A stretch of 64,000 bases of DNA. Source: Rhizopus sp. PT2906. Taxonomy: Eukaryota > Mucoromycota > Mucoromycetes > Mucorales > Rhizopodaceae. Below the pieces are notes generated by a model. That model saw only the letters and a program-made list of their open reading frames with translations. It did no database searches and had not been told where the DNA came from. Where the stretch lies: assembly GCA_025529335.1 (NCBI GenBank), contig JAMYHX010000051.1, positions 1 through 64,000 on the forward strand, written 5' to 3'. This document shows positions 34,501 to 44,097 of the stretch, piece after piece. The translations under genes and the position numbers were made by a program. How positions within the stretch are numbered: the first letter of the stretch is position 1; each line of letters starts with the position of its first letter.

Positions 34501-34870
34501 TCAGCAAACCTATTATGCCATGTGGATTTGGCTTGGACATAGCGAGTTAAGACAGCCGGGATATGACATCAGCCAGCTACCGTCTCATTTTGATGTTCCT
34601 AGACTTACACAATGTCGTTTACGAACTGAAGATGAGCAACCCTGGTATGATGAAAAGCTATTTTGGATGGATTTGGTAGACAGAGATAGACTGCTACAAG
34701 ATTTTTTGCAGCACAATTGGGAAGCATCAGATAAATTTAGAACAGAAAGCAAGAATGTGGACTATTGCTCTTCTTCTTCCTTGAGAAGTAAAAGATCAAG
34801 ACTGATTATTAATGAAACAACAATTATACCTTTACCTCCAGTACAGTTTAAAGAACCAAATAAAGTGTAG
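31577..34870 (+). CDS. Large intronless protein, 1097 aa, possibly EPG5-like
   Basis: One uninterrupted frame from MNKHLATLLASYKSCLEQIF to the stop, striking in a window where nearly every conserved gene is split. The protein is helical throughout, with no transmembrane run and no low-complexity block beyond a Ser-rich patch at the end (CSSSSLRSKRSR). Near the C-terminus, MWIWLGHSELRQPG followed by LPSHFDVPRLTQC and DEQPWYDEKLFW reminds me of the C-terminal region of EPG5, a tether in autophagosome-lysosome fusion. The likeness is weak, and human EPG5 is more than twice as long. An unrelated helical-repeat scaffold is equally possible. Gene reality is near certain; the name is not. Confidence 0.85.
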   Translation: MNKHLATLLASYKSCLEQIFEMNNKVDQVNTSEQLIANNEKTPEKVTELLEKVKLNVDTAVNRRCAEANAVKADIQYLVDDILWKFKDKIADKVTNEDHYKQQLLDIIATLFEAEKQSYSTTDDENSLNQLHEDIHQWLLQAVPVFLTIFAEHEDRKRILQFLIDTPHVTWAIPLLQPHPIMYNISEMNEYIDSISLVLNKTLWTEEDNFLAALDQLAVDYIYSKFLDMCRLSKEKIQAIDTSLLEITQRMTNILFDATHQFQNMNTLVKRLCQTIVQTVQLLVEDTTICEQDQIDKFILELINMFRSADNSTITLFLPQFPFRALSTQALWQLALQVLCLSDLSEPTTVEEVLELAPNIDLFKTFLKDNPVQDVFMLSCLTNMVTSIPSGVDKLSQHDLLGTCTIIIISFALFNTAFVDKQLRSMYYKDVRDHFSLICQHHPFIISLLLRWTVEHMPEMQNMALYLFHSLPLDKWIMLASDLKWLHQLLSSKNIVDIQFAKYILENLNYGYSDTIDTILSKSQPWHSRRQPFLDYSVHEDIAFLILDACQRHQPLPEPSKGAIDMVTSAVVSNYMAANSSNEFIQWSWTIIQRLKLYDCPVSTRATDIEQSLTASFLRLILNSYNDTSASHSALVVYASFMLSATSRHFLRFEAGDGWLKLLTILKRGRSEAVISILSEMIPSFVYMHGDDMFNDASLTDFLKHVFLTKTQIDPVIEANMWQAQLIDDSVMEKGSGFSYVDLMMHCWLKTVFQRTDWISQKPLVDMMDTLCKLAFILKRRQLMHPMLVEEYKQLERRDSLQQQLQDGNHENNGSPKLTRFIKNMVYEGTAVPTLLVNNDEWFILKGLSKTPGVDNHHIWFAFEALMTETAIERSYRENIMKEEQKSIKRPMDFFCIYRWLHHILITPAEHPLLPLFLQMFFCLYYQKVDDTTVLGSILFSKKQELLAKLRNYIANIQTFYGQKIPSAPGTAEKFQQTYYAMWIWLGHSELRQPGYDISQLPSHFDVPRLTQCRLRTEDEQPWYDEKLFWMDLVDRDRLLQDFLQHNWEASDKFRTESKNVDYCSSSSLRSKRSRLIINETTIIPLPPVQFKEPNKV

Positions 34871-34948
34871 CAGCTCTTGTTATTTTGCTACTATTTGTGT
34901 TGATTCAAGGTAAAATATGAAAATAGACTTCTTTATCAAATTTATTAA

Positions 34949-36506
34949 TTATATAAGCTCTAGAACTCTATGGTATTCGTCTTCCAAGTTTAAATATGTT
35001 TCGTCCAATTTTGCTTTCCTTTCATCTTTCTCAAGCTCTTGTAATATATCCTAGAATATATATACACGTTATATCATTTGTATACCTAAACCCCTAAGCT
35101 TACTTACATAATTAAATCTGTAAAGTCTGTCTTTCACTTGAAGTCTATAAGTCCTGTAGTCTTGTTCGTTTGATTTGTCTACATTGGATAATAGATATAT
35201 TTCGATACATCGATGTAATTGTCTGTCTGTTAATTTATATTCTTGATGTAATCTATCAAATGTCTCTCGAGAAATAGGAGCCTTGAGTCCCTTAAATCCT
35301 TCATGTTCCAAAAGATAATGAATGTCATTTTTGTCTCTCATGTCTGCAAATTCTTCACTTGGATCCTCCACTAAGAAAAGCCTAAGTATTTCCTCAATAG
35401 AGATGCGTTTTCTCTTTTTTTTACCTGTAATTTCTGACACTTCTTGACGTGATTTAAATAATTGATAGAGGATACGATATAGTTCACTTCCATGACCCTT
35501 CTTCTTATAAGGAGGAAGAACTAGAAATTGGCTATTTTACCCATAAGAATTAACCCGACTATAACTTTTAATATATAGATTACCTTATTCTCATTCTTGT
35601 ATTTTCTGGCCAAAAGTAAAAAGGATATGCTGTACAATAGCCGACAAAATGGTAAGATGCCAAGCTATGCGCGCCCTCCTTCTTGAAGCTTAAGTCAAGT
35701 TAGTTTTTTCTCTTATATACAATCATTAATGACTTTACATTGTATAAATCTCCCATTTCTCATCGTCATCTTCTATATAGCTTCCACCTTCAATAAAGAG
35801 CAAGACGAATAATTGCATACGTGCATGATATTCCCTGAACTTTTGATTTGCAAATGAACACTGTTTATTATTAATTAGATGATCTCTCTCTCTCCTTCTT
35901 CCTGTTTATTGCTTTACCTTGTAAATTTCAAAGTGTTCTTCGCCTTTTTCACCATCTCGAGTATACTCATGAATTTTTTCTCCAATAGGTCTAAACGTTG
36001 TATGATCTCTCTTGACAGCTTCAATAAAATCATCTTGCTTGGTTATGTAGCCTTGTGGGAAATGTTCTTGAAGAGTTTTCCAAACATCATCTATTGAATA
36101 CGATCCTGGATATTTGGAGGAATACTGAATATTCAGAAAAGGTTGCAACGATCCAGAGGAGTACTTGAGCTATGTAGTATTAATTTATCTGTAAACTACT
36201 CTTTTCTATCATGCTTTCTTTACTATACTTCAATCGACAAGTCTTTATAACCAAATATCGTTTCGTGATCGCCAAAGATTGGATAAGTAAAGTCTGGATT
36301 GAATGTTGTGATCTCTACAGGTTCAGCTGATTCACTATCTCCTTCCTGTGGTCGTGCTTTTCAACTTGATCAATATTTTGTTATTGAAAGATGTATATAA
36401 AACTTTTACCTAAGGATATATACGTAGATTCAGTAGCATTGGCTGCCCAATCAGCGAAATCAATCACCTGGGTAGAAGCAGGATGAGGAGCAATTTCAGG
36501 TTCCAT
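34949..36506 (-). CDS. HAT1: Histone acetyltransferase type B catalytic subunit HAT1
   Basis: Model complement(join(34949..35050,35108..35370,35425..35531,35584..35688,35739..35860,35918..36169,36229..36356,36410..36506)), 391 aa in one frame. The N-terminal HAT1 domain shows FNPDFTYPIFGDHETIFGYK and LKYSSGSLQPFLNIQYSSKY. The GNAT core has EGGSYIEDDDEKWEIY, SLASYHFVGYCTAYPFYFWP and QFLVLPPYKKKGHGSELYR, with the acetyl-CoA loop Lys-Lys-Gly-His-Gly. VEDPSEEFADMRDKNDIHYL is the conserved block after the core. In the family it acetylates newly made histone H4 at Lys5/12 with Hat2. The Glu and Asp residues of EDPSEEF, part of the active centre in Hat1, are present. Confidence 0.95.
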
Positions 36507-36592
36507 TTTAAAGAGAAATAGAAAGAAAGAAAAAAAAAAACGCGTCTATTGTATAATCGGGTTTAAATTTAGATTTTTTTGGAATCTCGACG

Positions 36593-36910
36593 CTAAAATA
36601 GGTCATTGTATATAAGCTTTTTGCCGTCGTAGGAGCTGTTTCTTTTCTTTGACCTTTCAAATCGCACCTGTCTTGCCTCAATGATTTCAGAATCAAACCA
36701 AAACAAAGAACTGCCGTTGAGTCTGTTGAAAAATCGCCCTTCTTTTCTCCATATTGTAAACAATTCATATTGATGCTTTGTAGACTTGTCAGGCCAGAAT
36801 ACATATAATTTAAAATATCCTGATACGAAACAAGGAACGAAGCTGGAAAGCCGCCATTCAAGCTTTCTTCCTTCAGTCTTTGTAGGCTCTTGATAGCCTT
36901 CCCTGTCCAT
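36593..36910 (-). CDS. Small ORF upstream of HAT1, 105 aa
   Basis: Open from ATG at 36910 to 36593 with no intron, ending 86 bp before the HAT1 start on the same strand. Reads MDREGYQEPTKTEGRKLEWR, later YVFWPDKSTKHQYELF and ARQVRFERSKKRN. No family recognised. It overlaps where the HAT1 promoter should be, so it may be a chance ORF. Confidence 0.25.
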   Translation of the reverse strand: MDREGYQEPTKTEGRKLEWRLSSFVPCFVSGYFKLYVFWPDKSTKHQYELFTIWRKEGRFFNRLNGSSLFWFDSEIIEARQVRFERSKKRNSSYDGKKLIYNDLF

Positions 36911-37598
36911 ACTATTATTTACATGGTTTTCTGACCATAGAGATTATGATGCTAGTGTTCCTAAATGTATTTAACAGAACCGTCGTTTACAACTGTTTTC
37001 ACTATTCTAACAGAGCACCCAATTTTTCTCTCTTGTCTTTGCTTGATACGCGTCTTAACTTCTCTCAAGAGGATTACATAAATAACTGTGCATATAATTA
37101 CTTTTCCAACAGGCGTGTTTATTTGCAACTTGTTCAAGCTAGCTCTTTTCCTTGAATATGAACGTCATTTCTGGCTCAGAATAATTAGAGAGAATATATT
37201 CAATATATACATGAATGTAGCTTATTGTAGAAGGATAGAAGAATATGTTGTAAAAAGTACTTTTAATATTGTGGCTTTTAAAACTTTTACTGACAAAAGG
37301 CACAAGTAAAAATTCATACTCTCCTTAGTAAATGAAGGATGCAAGTAAAAGAAGCTTATTTATTTTTTCATTTTAATTCAAATTTAATAAAGATGATCTC
37401 GACTGCTTTTTGACTTCCCGAGACATGTTTTGATTAGACACGAAAAGCTTCGAAAGAGTCTTGAAGAAAAAAAAAAAGAGTGAGTCGAAAAATGAGAATA
37501 TTTATAGTTGTGATGTGACTTGTTTACTTTAATTTCAGCCACTGTACAAATTATCTGTCTCTTTGGATATTTTACTTGTTCACTTTAGATCTTTTAAC

Positions 37599-38597
37599 AT
37601 GACCGTTACCCGTGCACAACGTAAAAAGCTTGAAACAATCAATCAAGACAACAAAGAAACAAAGAAACAAGAGACAACAAAACGAAAAGAGACTTCAAAA
37701 AGACAACCAACAAAGAAAAGAACAACACAAGATACCTCTGAAGAACAACAAGTGATACAAAAGTCAACAAAGCAAGAAGAAAAAGTGAAAGAGAATGAAG
37801 AGAAAGAAGAAAGATCTACTGAAATTACACAAGAAACTTTTGACTTGGATTCAGGATCTGATTCCAATTTAAGTTCAGAAGATGATGTAGAAGAAAGTGA
37901 AAACGAAAGTGAAGACGAAAGTGAAGAAGAGGATGAAAGTGAAGACGAAAATCTTGATGAGCTATTAAGCAAAGCTGAAGCAGCATTGGCAGCTCACCAA
38001 AATGATATGTCACTAGAAAAGAAATCAACATCTATTCAAAAGTTATCCAAAATGAACACAGGTCTAGCTCAGTCTCTCTATTTCAAAACAGCAAAAGGAC
38101 GATCCAAGTTGACGGAAGAAGCTGTTCAACTAGTGGATGAGAATGAAAAGATAAAAGATGCACCGGTCGTCTTAAAAGCAAACAATACACTTGAGCAAAA
38201 AGCCAGTCGAAAAGAAAGACAGCAGGAACGAGAAAAGACAACTGGTAAAGATTGGTTTGATATGCCTCGTCCTGAAATTACACCTGAACTTAAGCGTGAA
38301 CTACAGATCTTGAAGATGCGTCATGTCTTGGACCGTAAAAGACATTATAAAAAGATGGGCAAAAAAGAAGATCCTAAATACTTTCAAGTGGGTACAATTA
38401 TCGAAGGACCTACTGAATTCTATTCTGCTCGCTTGACAAAGAAGGAGCGTAAACAGACAATCATTGACGAATTACTGGCAAATGAAGAACAAAAGCAGTA
38501 CTATAAGCGCAAGTATAGTGAAGTGTCAACAAGAACAAACAGCGGTGGCAAGCGAGATTATAAAAAGTTAAAGGCTCAGAGAAAAGTGAGATATTAG
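37599..38597 (+). CDS. FCF2: rRNA-processing protein FCF2 (TdT-interacting factor 2 homologue)
   Basis: 332 aa in a single exon. I take the ATG at 37599 (MTVTRAQRKK) rather than the one 12 codons upstream because it begins the basic segment. The first third is Lys/Glu-rich, followed by a long acidic run of Ser/Glu/Asp (about residues 75-122). The C-terminal Fcf2 domain is clear: TTGKDWFDMPRPEITPELKR, LQILKMRHVLDRKRHYKKMG, PKYFQVGTIIEGPTEFYSAR, LTKKERKQTIIDELLA. In the family it works in the nucleolus in early pre-rRNA cleavage at A0-A2 as part of the small-subunit processome. The end is basic (RDYKKLKAQRKVRY). Confidence 0.95.
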   Translation: MTVTRAQRKKLETINQDNKETKKQETTKRKETSKRQPTKKRTTQDTSEEQQVIQKSTKQEEKVKENEEKEERSTEITQETFDLDSGSDSNLSSEDDVEESENESEDESEEEDESEDENLDELLSKAEAALAAHQNDMSLEKKSTSIQKLSKMNTGLAQSLYFKTAKGRSKLTEEAVQLVDENEKIKDAPVVLKANNTLEQKASRKERQQEREKTTGKDWFDMPRPEITPELKRELQILKMRHVLDRKRHYKKMGKKEDPKYFQVGTIIEGPTEFYSARLTKKERKQTIIDELLANEEQKQYYKRKYSEVSTRTNSGGKRDYKKLKAQRKVRY

Positions 38598-38627
38598 AAT
38601 TCTTTATAATAAAAAATGTCTTTTTTA

Positions 38628-39527
38628 TTATTCATTGATGACGGCTCGTATAGTATCAGATTGCACTTGCCGTGCTCCTACAGTGCCATTTACTCTTACC
38701 ACTATTACTATAATAGCTATAGACAATACTATTGAAAAGTAGAGTGTAGCATATCGGCATCGCTTTTGCCACATGGAGTCAATCTCATTCTTTTTGAAGC
38801 TACCATAGATCCAAAGTAGAGGGCAAGCAAATCCGGCATAAAAAAGACGTTCCTGCGTCCAATAAGTGGCCTGGCTCTGTATATTCTCGGTACTTAGTAG
38901 CAACCTGGGCAAGTGGTTATGCACATCATATTCTTTGTTTGCAGAGGCATCCTTTGGTTTGTCATTTTGTTGCAAGCCCATATTTACAAAAACACTGTGC
39001 TGGTGTCTTTTCTTTCTATCAAAAACGACTCGATTGCCTGAGTTTACGATTTGGCTACAAGATTTTGAGGATGGTAAAATATTTGGTATCGTAGCAGGTT
39101 GAGTATAACATTGAGGATTAGCTGCACATGGCTGTGAAGAAAGGTTATAACCGGTATATTCCAATTCTCCCTTGTAATGTTTAAAGGTGGTTTGGGCATC
39201 AAATATAGATTCCCACATACCCGTGGCCCTATCGTTTTTTTTCTCTTCCTTTAAGTTTACTGTAAGCAAAACATCATCTTTGAGGGGGAAGTCCACTGCT
39301 GAACGTACTGTTGGATGTAACCTCCCTGATTCATTATTTGGCAACTGTGTCAAAGACTGGTTGTGAACATCGACTTGGGTTGTTCCATCAAGGTGGTCAG
39401 AAACAGGTTTAGATACATCGGAATTATTTAGCCTAGGCACACTGTCTATGGAGTCTATATTGATTTGCTGCAAAATAGACGTAAATGGTTGAGCTAAAGG
39501 CTGTTCAATCGCATCAACGACGCTCAT
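38628..39527 (-). CDS. Hypothetical protein with a C-terminal membrane segment, 299 aa
   Basis: Single exon from MSVVDAIEQPLAQPFTSILQ to the stop, convergent with FCF2 and only 30 bp from it. Residues 1-220 are polar and probably disordered. Near the C-terminus a weakly hydrophobic stretch FYAGFACPLLWIYGSF is followed by basic residues and a strong helix (LYFSIVLSIAIIVIVV), then about 20 residues. This is the plan of a tail-anchored or single-pass protein. I have seen similar hypothetical fungal proteins but know no function. Confidence 0.65.
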   Translation of the reverse strand: MSVVDAIEQPLAQPFTSILQQINIDSIDSVPRLNNSDVSKPVSDHLDGTTQVDVHNQSLTQLPNNESGRLHPTVRSAVDFPLKDDVLLTVNLKEEKKNDRATGMWESIFDAQTTFKHYKGELEYTGYNLSSQPCAANPQCYTQPATIPNILPSSKSCSQIVNSGNRVVFDRKKRHQHSVFVNMGLQQNDKPKDASANKEYDVHNHLPRLLLSTENIQSQATYWTQERLFYAGFACPLLWIYGSFKKNEIDSMWQKRCRYATLYFSIVLSIAIIVIVVRVNGTVGARQVQSDTIRAVINE

Positions 39528-39787
39528 GCTTTTGTATTATAAATAATTAATAGAGTGGGGAATTCAGAGTGAGGAATTAAGAAAGATAAATCCATTTACA
39601 ATTTATTTAGGCATATAGAGAACAACCAGTTCAGTTTTGAAGCAAAGTAGCTTGTCCAGACGGTTAAATTAATATCCGCATACGCGCATTACATTTACAG
39701 AAAGAGTGAAGAGTGTTATTTTCATATGCTAAAAATTACCCTGTTTACTTTTCTTTTTCTTTTGTTGTTGTATACCTTTTCGAATAC

Positions 39788-40703
39788 ATGAGCTTGGAAC
39801 AGTTGAAACAGTTTTCTACTTGCGAAGTAATACCTTTGTCAGGTTTAAAATAGAAAATACAGCTAATTACATTCAGATTGCAGATGCACTTTTGAAGCTT
39901 GGACAGCGACCTTGGGGAGGTTATATACCTGATATTGAGATGTGGTCACCTACTTATTGCGAGGGAGATACACGTATCATAGGCCCTGCATTTACTGTTA
40001 AGGTTAATAAATAGCCATAAAAAAATAGAGATCCTTTAATAACATACTTTTTTTTTGCTGAAATAGATGGTACATAAAGAAGATAAGACTTCACCTACAC
40101 CCACAGAACATTTTGTAAGAATATAGAAAACTCAAGCTGACATCATTATTGAAAATGATATCATAGGCTGATGCAGCTGAGAGTGGATCTATTATTGTTA
40201 TATCTGCTCCCTCAGGTTGATACACACACAAAAAAAAAAGGACAAAGAATTAACCGTTTGATTAGATGTCAAAAACGCAGTCTGGGGTGGATTGATGTCT
40301 GCGAGAGCAAAAACTAAAGGAGCCAAGGGTGTAGTCATTGATGGACGCGTGCGCGATTTAAATGAGCATCGCCAGATGCAGTTTCCAGTAATGTTTCATC
40401 TTGTTGTTTTGATTGTTCCTAATACGTTTGTAGGTGTTTGCAAAATCGCATTCAATTCTGCCCCAAAATGCGTTTGTACGACCTTCTGAAATCCAGGTTC
40501 CCATCACGTTGTCTGCTGCAACAGTGAATCCAGGTGATATCATTGTAGCCGATCTTGATGGCGTAATTTGCATACCAAAGGATATGGTTGAGCAAGTCAT
40601 TATAAATTGCGAAAAGTATGTGGCTATTGATGATCAATGTATGAAGGCACTTCAAGCAGGACATAGTGTCAAGGAAACATTTGCAAAATATCGAGGCCAA
40701 TAG
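39788..40703 (+). CDS. RraA-like protein (4-hydroxy-4-methyl-2-oxoglutarate aldolase family)
   Basis: Model join(39788..39826,39877..40002,40067..40114,40167..40215,40266..40387,40434..40703), 217 aa. It opens MSLEQLKQFSTCEIADALLK and goes on with AWGG-like ISAPSDVKNAVWGGLMSARA, then GAKGVVIDGRVRDLNEH. The last holds the family's G-x-(V/I)-x-D-G-x-x-R-D motif, with Arg and Asp that bind substrate and metal in RraA/HMG aldolases. Further on are ATVNPGDIIVADLDGVICIP and a helical tail. Family members cleave 4-hydroxy-4-methyl-2-oxoglutarate or decarboxylate oxaloacetate. The natural substrate in fungi is unclear. The last exon starts 46 bp after a short intron. Confidence 0.9.
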
Positions 40704-40785
40704 TATATTTATATACTTTATTATATTTTACAGTAGCAACAGTGTTTTTTTTTTTTTCTTTTTCTTTTTTGGTGTTGTTTTTTTT

Positions 40786-41375
40786 TTACAATTCATGAAA
40801 AGCAGAATGATGACGATGCAGAGATGCTGTATTACTTAGAGGTAGGGAAATTCTATGCGTACGGTGGGCTGTAGTGGTCATAGGAGGAGGTGAATAAGAT
40901 GATTCATCATCTGATGATGAAGATGAAGTTTCACTATTGATTTCGCTTACAGGTGAGGAAAAAGATAAGTTTGCTGATGTTTGATATATTATTTCATCCT
41001 GCTGCGGGGCTTCTATTGTACTCGATTTACGTGATTTTCGGATGCCCTGTAGTGTCCTATAACGATTAAAGCATGTGGCTCTTTTACGATGTGGTAATAA
41101 TTCAGAGATTTGACCCCAAGTCAACCCTTGAGCAACTCCTTCTCGAATAATGTTATCTTCATACTCTGAAAATCGACTACGTGATTTGCCAACTGCTTGT
41201 TCTTCTGTATGTGTCTGATATCTACTCATAATGGGCGTTGATACACATCTGTGTCTATGACCTTTATTGAGTATTGGTGGTGTTGTCAAAGGATTAAGCA
41301 AATCTGATACTGTACAAAAAAATACGTAAATACACTATATAACATTTAAGTGTAGTCAGTAATGTTACCATTCAT
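40786..41375 (-). CDS. SANT/Myb-like DNA-binding protein, 176 aa
   Basis: Model complement(join(40786..41309,41369..41375)). The first exon has only 7 coding bases (Met-Asn plus one). It restores an ATG for a frame otherwise lacking one nearby. The domain at about residues 45-95 reads SRFSEYEDNIIREGVAQGLT, WGQISELLPHRKRATCFNRY and RTLQGIRKSRK: a single Myb/SANT repeat with Trp-Gly-x-Ile. The rest is Ser-rich and His-rich (SETSSSSSDDESS). Probably a transcription factor; target unknown. Confidence 0.7.
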
Positions 41376-42784
41376 TATACACAAGTAATAAATACGGGGA
41401 TATTAAAAAAGGAATAAAAGGAATAAAAAAAAAAAGAAAAAAAAAAAAGACAGATAGACAAGGAGTTCTTTTATATTCAAAAATAAAATCTCTCAAAATA
41501 GGTAATAAAAACAACAAAAAATTTTTTCAAAATAATAAACATGACAACAATGAAAAGAAATAACCAAAGCATAACATTCACACGTGCCAGGTGTATCCAT
41601 GGATACATCATGGTAACTATAATCATAGCAATCGTCTTGGAGACGACAAAAGCTTTATTAATCTTCTCCAAACAGTGCACAATGTACATCGACAACAATA
41701 TGCTTTTTCCTTATTTTGATGAATCTATCTCCGACCTGTAACGGAACACATTCCGTGTACAACTGGACACATTTGATTTCTCTACCTCTCTCTGTCTCTC
41801 TCTCTTTTTCTCTTGCTCCTTTTTCTTCATTCTCTTGATCCCACTTTGACAATTGCAAGAAAATCATTTTTCATAGGCTGACATGAACTGTTGTCAACAC
41901 ACCAAAAAGATAACTGTTACACATATGCTTACGCTCTTTATTCACTGCGTACTAAAAATACTACAGTTGACCACATTTCTTCTTTTATACGCATCATGTC
42001 ATCAGCATGATATTTCTGAGTTCATAAATGCATAAAAGTTATCATTTATTGCTTTGCATGTAAGAAGAGTAAACGAGATGGTTGTTTTTTATTTATTTAT
42101 TTCCAAAAACAACAATTCCGGATCACAATGTGTTAATATTTATTAATAAACAATTCTGTTTTCAGATTTGTTGCCAATGTACCTCTCACATAAACAATTT
42201 TACACATGTCGAGAAACGAGCGTTGTTTCAAAACATATTTTTAAGATTTGATCCGGGCTCGGATATTTCAATCGCCCATGTAACATCTTTATAAGAGTTA
42301 TACCCCTTCATATACTGATGATCCCTCACTTTTTTGGGTTGTTGTTTTTAGCCTACAGGAAGCCTTTTTCTCTTATACTTCAAAATGTAATCTTTTCAAA
42401 TGACAGGAACAACATTATACGAAGGAATTAGCATGTAGTCATTTAGTATAAAAGACAATTCATGAACAAAGAGGACTTGTGAGTGCTCATGTGATATGGA
42501 CTTGTGTCGCATCATATCCTTCAGGAGAGGCTCATTATTTTAGTATACACATAAAAGTGTCTATACGTGCACATGTTACTGATGCCAAACCATGAAAAAT
42601 ATATATAGTCCAAGGCATCAGTCATAGTGACATTAGTGATTCATCGTTGATCAAAAAGCTTAGGCAGGGTGTGTTGTAACTGAAGAAACCAGACAGTGGT
42701 ATGACAAATAAAAGAAATTGATAATGGGCCGATCAAAACACTTTTGGATAACAAAGCTCTTTATGCACAAAAGAAGGTTTTTAT
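41376..42784. other. Intergenic, low-complexity, no gene supported
   Basis: About 1.4 kb between two minus-strand genes. It includes a purine-rich and A-rich stretch (41400-41530), a CT repeat near 41790-41812, and only short ORFs without splice or domain support. It must contain the promoter of the SANT/Myb gene at its left end. Confidence 0.45.
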
Positions 42785-43867
42785 TTATAATTTGGAATCT
42801 TTACGGGCAGCAACAGCAGTGATAAGACCTAAAGTAAAGTAAAAAGTAAAATACAATGAGTCCTTTGTTCCTTTATCATTAATAACCATGACAACTTACC
42901 AGATGGGTCAGGTTGAGGATAGTATACAGAGGTGTTCTTGCCCGTGTTATCAATGTTAAACTTGCTCAAATCAATGCCAACATAATGCTTGTTCGGTAAG
43001 GCATATGAAACCTCAGCAATTTGAGGATATTTTGCAAGTATTTGCTGCTGCATAAGGTAGAGTGTGGCTTGAACTGAGGCAGAATCGTCCTTTGCAAATG
43101 TATCGCACGTGATCTGTCTAACACCTGCATGAATTGCCTTATAATCAATCTTACGAAGCACATCACTAGAGTTGGAAGCAAATGTCCACTTTGCGTCTAC
43201 AGCAGTTGAGAAGATACGGTCCCAGGTATCCTGAAGGGTAGTATATTCATCTCTATAGAAACCATGGAAGGCAGAGCCAGTTGTCTTGAGAACCAAAAGC
43301 TTTTCGAGACCAGAAGTGATATGAATCTTGTTTCCAGCACGGTAATGCTTCACAGAAGTTGTCTGGATATCTTCTCCATCACGTACAAATGAGTGATTGT
43401 GGGGCTTTCCATCAACAATCATACGTGTCCATTTGTGTTTGATGATGTCAACAAAAGCGCCAGAAATATGAGCATATTGCTTCAGGACATGCTCAGTGAT
43501 TTCTTGAGCAAATATTTCAATGTTATCAACATTGGCACTACGCTTGGCCAAAATATTTACAGTATTCTTGCAAGTATCTTCAAATATGTCAGTTTATTAT
43601 TCTCTCTCTCTCTTTTCAATATTCCTTACCAGTAGCAACAACAACCGAGTTATCTGCTCTTGTATAAGATGTCTCGATATCACCTTCAAGTAAGAGTCTC
43701 ACCTATGTTATATCAGCATCTTTTTTTTTTTTTTTTTCATTATCTTTTAAATTTACAGTCAATTCTGTACAGTGTTGAACATCGCCTTCTTTGTATACTC
43801 TCAAAAGGCGGACAAGATCTTTGCCGTAGCGAGCATGCTTTAAATAAACGTTAGAGGAACCAGCCAT
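42785..43867 (-). CDS. Urate oxidase (uricase), peroxisomal
   Basis: Model complement(join(42785..42828,42900..43577,43630..43702,43757..43867)), 301 aa. Uricase landmarks in order: YLKHARYGKDLVRLLRV, VVVATDTCKNTVNILA with the catalytic Thr (ATDT), KPHNHSFVRDGEDIQT, LVLKTTGSAFHGFYRDEYTT, VQATLYLMQQQILAKYPQI and LPNKHYVGIDLSKF. The last exon encodes LITAVAARKDSKL, so the protein ends in SKL, a type 1 peroxisomal signal. It oxidises urate to 5-hydroxyisourate in purine breakdown. Length matches fungal uricases. Start taken at MAGSSNVYLKHA, as expected for the family. Confidence 0.96.
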
Positions 43868-44097
43868 TTGATAATATAAATTAAAGAAATGTAAAATTAA
43901 AGAGATAAAATGCCTCTTTAAATAACAGATAGTGTTATCTTAATTTGGCTACGGTATATCAGCAAGTGGGAATTATAAGGGGTATATTTGATACTTTTTA
44001 AGCTCAGTAAAAATATGTTGCGCTAGTAGTGTGAGAAATAAATGATTATCGAAACGCATAAAAGTGGCATGATAAACATTGGTGGAAGTATTTATGT

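Noticed and set aside
36508..36861. 117-aa minus ORF overlapping the HAT1 start region
   Set aside because: It overlaps the other small ORF in a different frame and ends in a Phe run from an A/T tract.
37643..37972. 109-aa Ser-rich minus-strand ORF
   Set aside because: It is the antisense of the acidic Ser/Glu tract of FCF2.
41477..41867. Hydrophobic short ORFs on both strands
   Set aside because: Low complexity, overlapping each other, no splice sites or family features.
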